From: Chlamydiota bacterium
Lineage (GTDB): Bacteria; Chlamydiota; Chlamydiia; Chlamydiales; Rhabdochlamydiaceae
Length of the DNA stretch: 6,330 bases
Direction of reading: 5' to 3'
Assembly: GCA_011065235.1 (NCBI GenBank)
Contig: JAAKFB010000108.1
Span: forward strand, 1 to 6,330
In this document: piece by piece, positions 5,873 to 6,330 of the stretch
Layout of the letters: the number at the start of each line of letters is the position of its first letter
Numbering within the stretch: the stretch's first letter is position 1
Program-made: the position numbers and the translations under genes
Notes under the pieces: generated by a model
The model's database searches: none
Told to the model about the DNA's origin: nothing
What the model saw: the letters and a program-made list of their open reading frames with translations, nothing else

Positions 5873-6208
5873 CTACGTTTTCTTCTTGGTAGTCTTTCTA
5901 GCTGCCTTTTTCTTAGCAGGGGTTTTTTGTTCCTCTTCCTTGGCCTGCTGCTCACCTGCTTCTTTCTTCTTAGTGGCGTAGCGTTTGCGGAACTTATCGA
6001 CACGCCCTTCTGTATCGACGAACTGCTTGCTTCCCGTAAAGAAAGGATGAGAAGCGGAAGAGATCGGGACGCGGTGGACAGGATATTCCTTTCCCTCGAA
6101 AGTCTCCGTTTCTTTCACCTTTAGGGTCGTTCCACAGATAAATTTTGTCCCCGTAGAGGTATCGATAAATAGCACTTCTTGATATTCGGGGTGGCCTTCT
6201 TTTTTCAT
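5873..6208 (-). CDS. rpmE2: 50S ribosomal protein L31 type B with basic C-terminal tail
   Basis: The product (111 residues) is bL31, a protein bridging the two ribosomal subunits near the central protuberance. GHPEYQEVLFIDTSTGTKFICGTTLK (5-30) and SSASHPFFTGSKQFVDTEGRVDKFRKRY (50-77) fit the type B, zinc-independent form: only one Cys (C25) is present, so the CxxC zinc site of type A is absent. Residues from about 78 onward form a Lys-rich low-complexity tail (KKKEAGEQQAKEEE, then PAKKKAARKTTKKK) that doubles the usual add-on to the core; from memory, chlamydial L31 is also about 108 residues. The start at 6208 has a GGAG site 5 bases upstream. In type B proteins the start of the chain usually reads M-K-x-x-x-H-P, which this start restores. 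The gene heads the visible cluster, with prfA 83 bases downstream. Confidence 0.95.
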   Translation of the reverse strand: MKKEGHPEYQEVLFIDTSTGTKFICGTTLKVKETETFEGKEYPVHRVPISSASHPFFTGSKQFVDTEGRVDKFRKRYATKKKEAGEQQAKEEEQKTPAKKKAARKTTKKKT

Positions 6209-6257
6209 TAGAGCTCCAAAAAAAAATAATATCTTCTCATTCTATCAGAACACCTGA

Positions 6258-6330
6258 TTATCTACACAGATTCATATAATATTCGTTCACGATCGCCAGA
6301 CCGTGTGCGTGCCCATACTTAGTGCTACCC
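6258..6330 (-). CDS. C-terminal end of an unidentified upstream gene (partial)
   Basis: On the minus strand one frame is open from the window edge (first complete codon at 6329) to a TAA at 6260-6258. It gives 23 residues, including the stretch GSTKYGHAHGLAIVNEYYMN and ending in LCR. Composition and codon use look like real protein rather than spacer, and the frame lies on the same strand as all other genes. The other minus-strand frames contain stops. I do not recognise the family. It could be a chance open frame, since the stretch is short. About 50 bases separate its stop from rpmE2. Confidence 0.4.
   Translation of the reverse strand, partial: GSTKYGHAHGLAIVNEYYMNLCR

Noticed and set aside
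6244..6258. Inverted repeat ATCAG-N5-CTGAT, with a T run on the minus strand about 15-20 bases downstream, as a terminator of the upstream gene
   Set aside because: The stem is only 5 base pairs and the T run is too far away; too weak for an intrinsic terminator.
6275..6280. Plus-strand TATAAT as a promoter for a divergent gene
   Set aside because: No acceptable -35 hexamer at 16-18 bases upstream, and the hexamer lies within the likely C-terminus of a minus-strand gene.
1..6330. A new defence, mobile or biosynthetic system
   Set aside because: All substantial genes are conserved translation, targeting or nucleic-acid maintenance genes in a known order; no transposase, integrase, CRISPR repeats, toxin-antitoxin pair or tRNA was seen.

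Overview
The window is a dense stretch of bacterial chromosome with every supported gene on the minus strand, so transcription runs from right to left. In transcription order the genes are: the tail of an unidentified gene (right edge), rpmE2 (ribosomal protein L31, type B), prfA (RF1), prmC (RF methyltransferase), ffh (SRP GTPase), rpsP (S16), trmD, rplS (L19), rnhB (RNase HII) and the first part of yicC, which runs off the left edge. From memory, the order L31–RF1–PrmC–Ffh–S16–TrmD–L19–RNase HII is that of Chlamydia. Together with the absence of rimM between rpsP and trmD and the tailed L31, S16 and L19, it points to a member of the phylum Chlamydiae. The base composition (a little under 50% G+C by eye) and the yicC gene after rnhB suggest an environmental, chlamydia-related lineage rather than Chlamydia itself. 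That lineage placement is inference.

Layout: 6258-6330 holds a short open C-terminus of an unidentified upstream gene, and about 50 bases separate it from rpmE2. An 83-base AT-rich gap between rpmE2 and prfA holds a long inverted repeat whose distal arm contains the prfA ribosome binding site. From prfA to yicC the genes are packed with overlaps of 4 (prfA/prmC), 10 (ffh/rpsP), 17 (trmD/rplS) and 41 bases (rnhB/yicC), and gaps of 10 (prmC/ffh), 2 (rpsP/trmD) and 3 bases (rplS/rnhB). A good sigma70-type promoter (TTGAAT-N17-TATAAT) lies in the last codons of prmC and could start a second transcript at ffh. No convincing intrinsic terminator was seen. No intergenic stretch exceeds 300 bases.

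The genes form a translation and protein-targeting cluster. PrmC methylates the GGQ glutamine of RF1, its direct neighbour. L31, S16 and L19 are ribosomal proteins. TrmD makes m1G37 in tRNA, which prevents frameshifting. Ffh binds signal sequences on nascent chains. RNase HII removes ribonucleotides from DNA, and YicC is an RNase-family protein.

I see no mobile element, CRISPR array, RNA gene or new multi-gene system. The points worth a second look are the prfA leader structure, the promoter inside prmC, a non-canonical G4 motif in Ffh, a TrmD that stops short of the usual C-terminal helices, and the stop-codon and overlap architecture.
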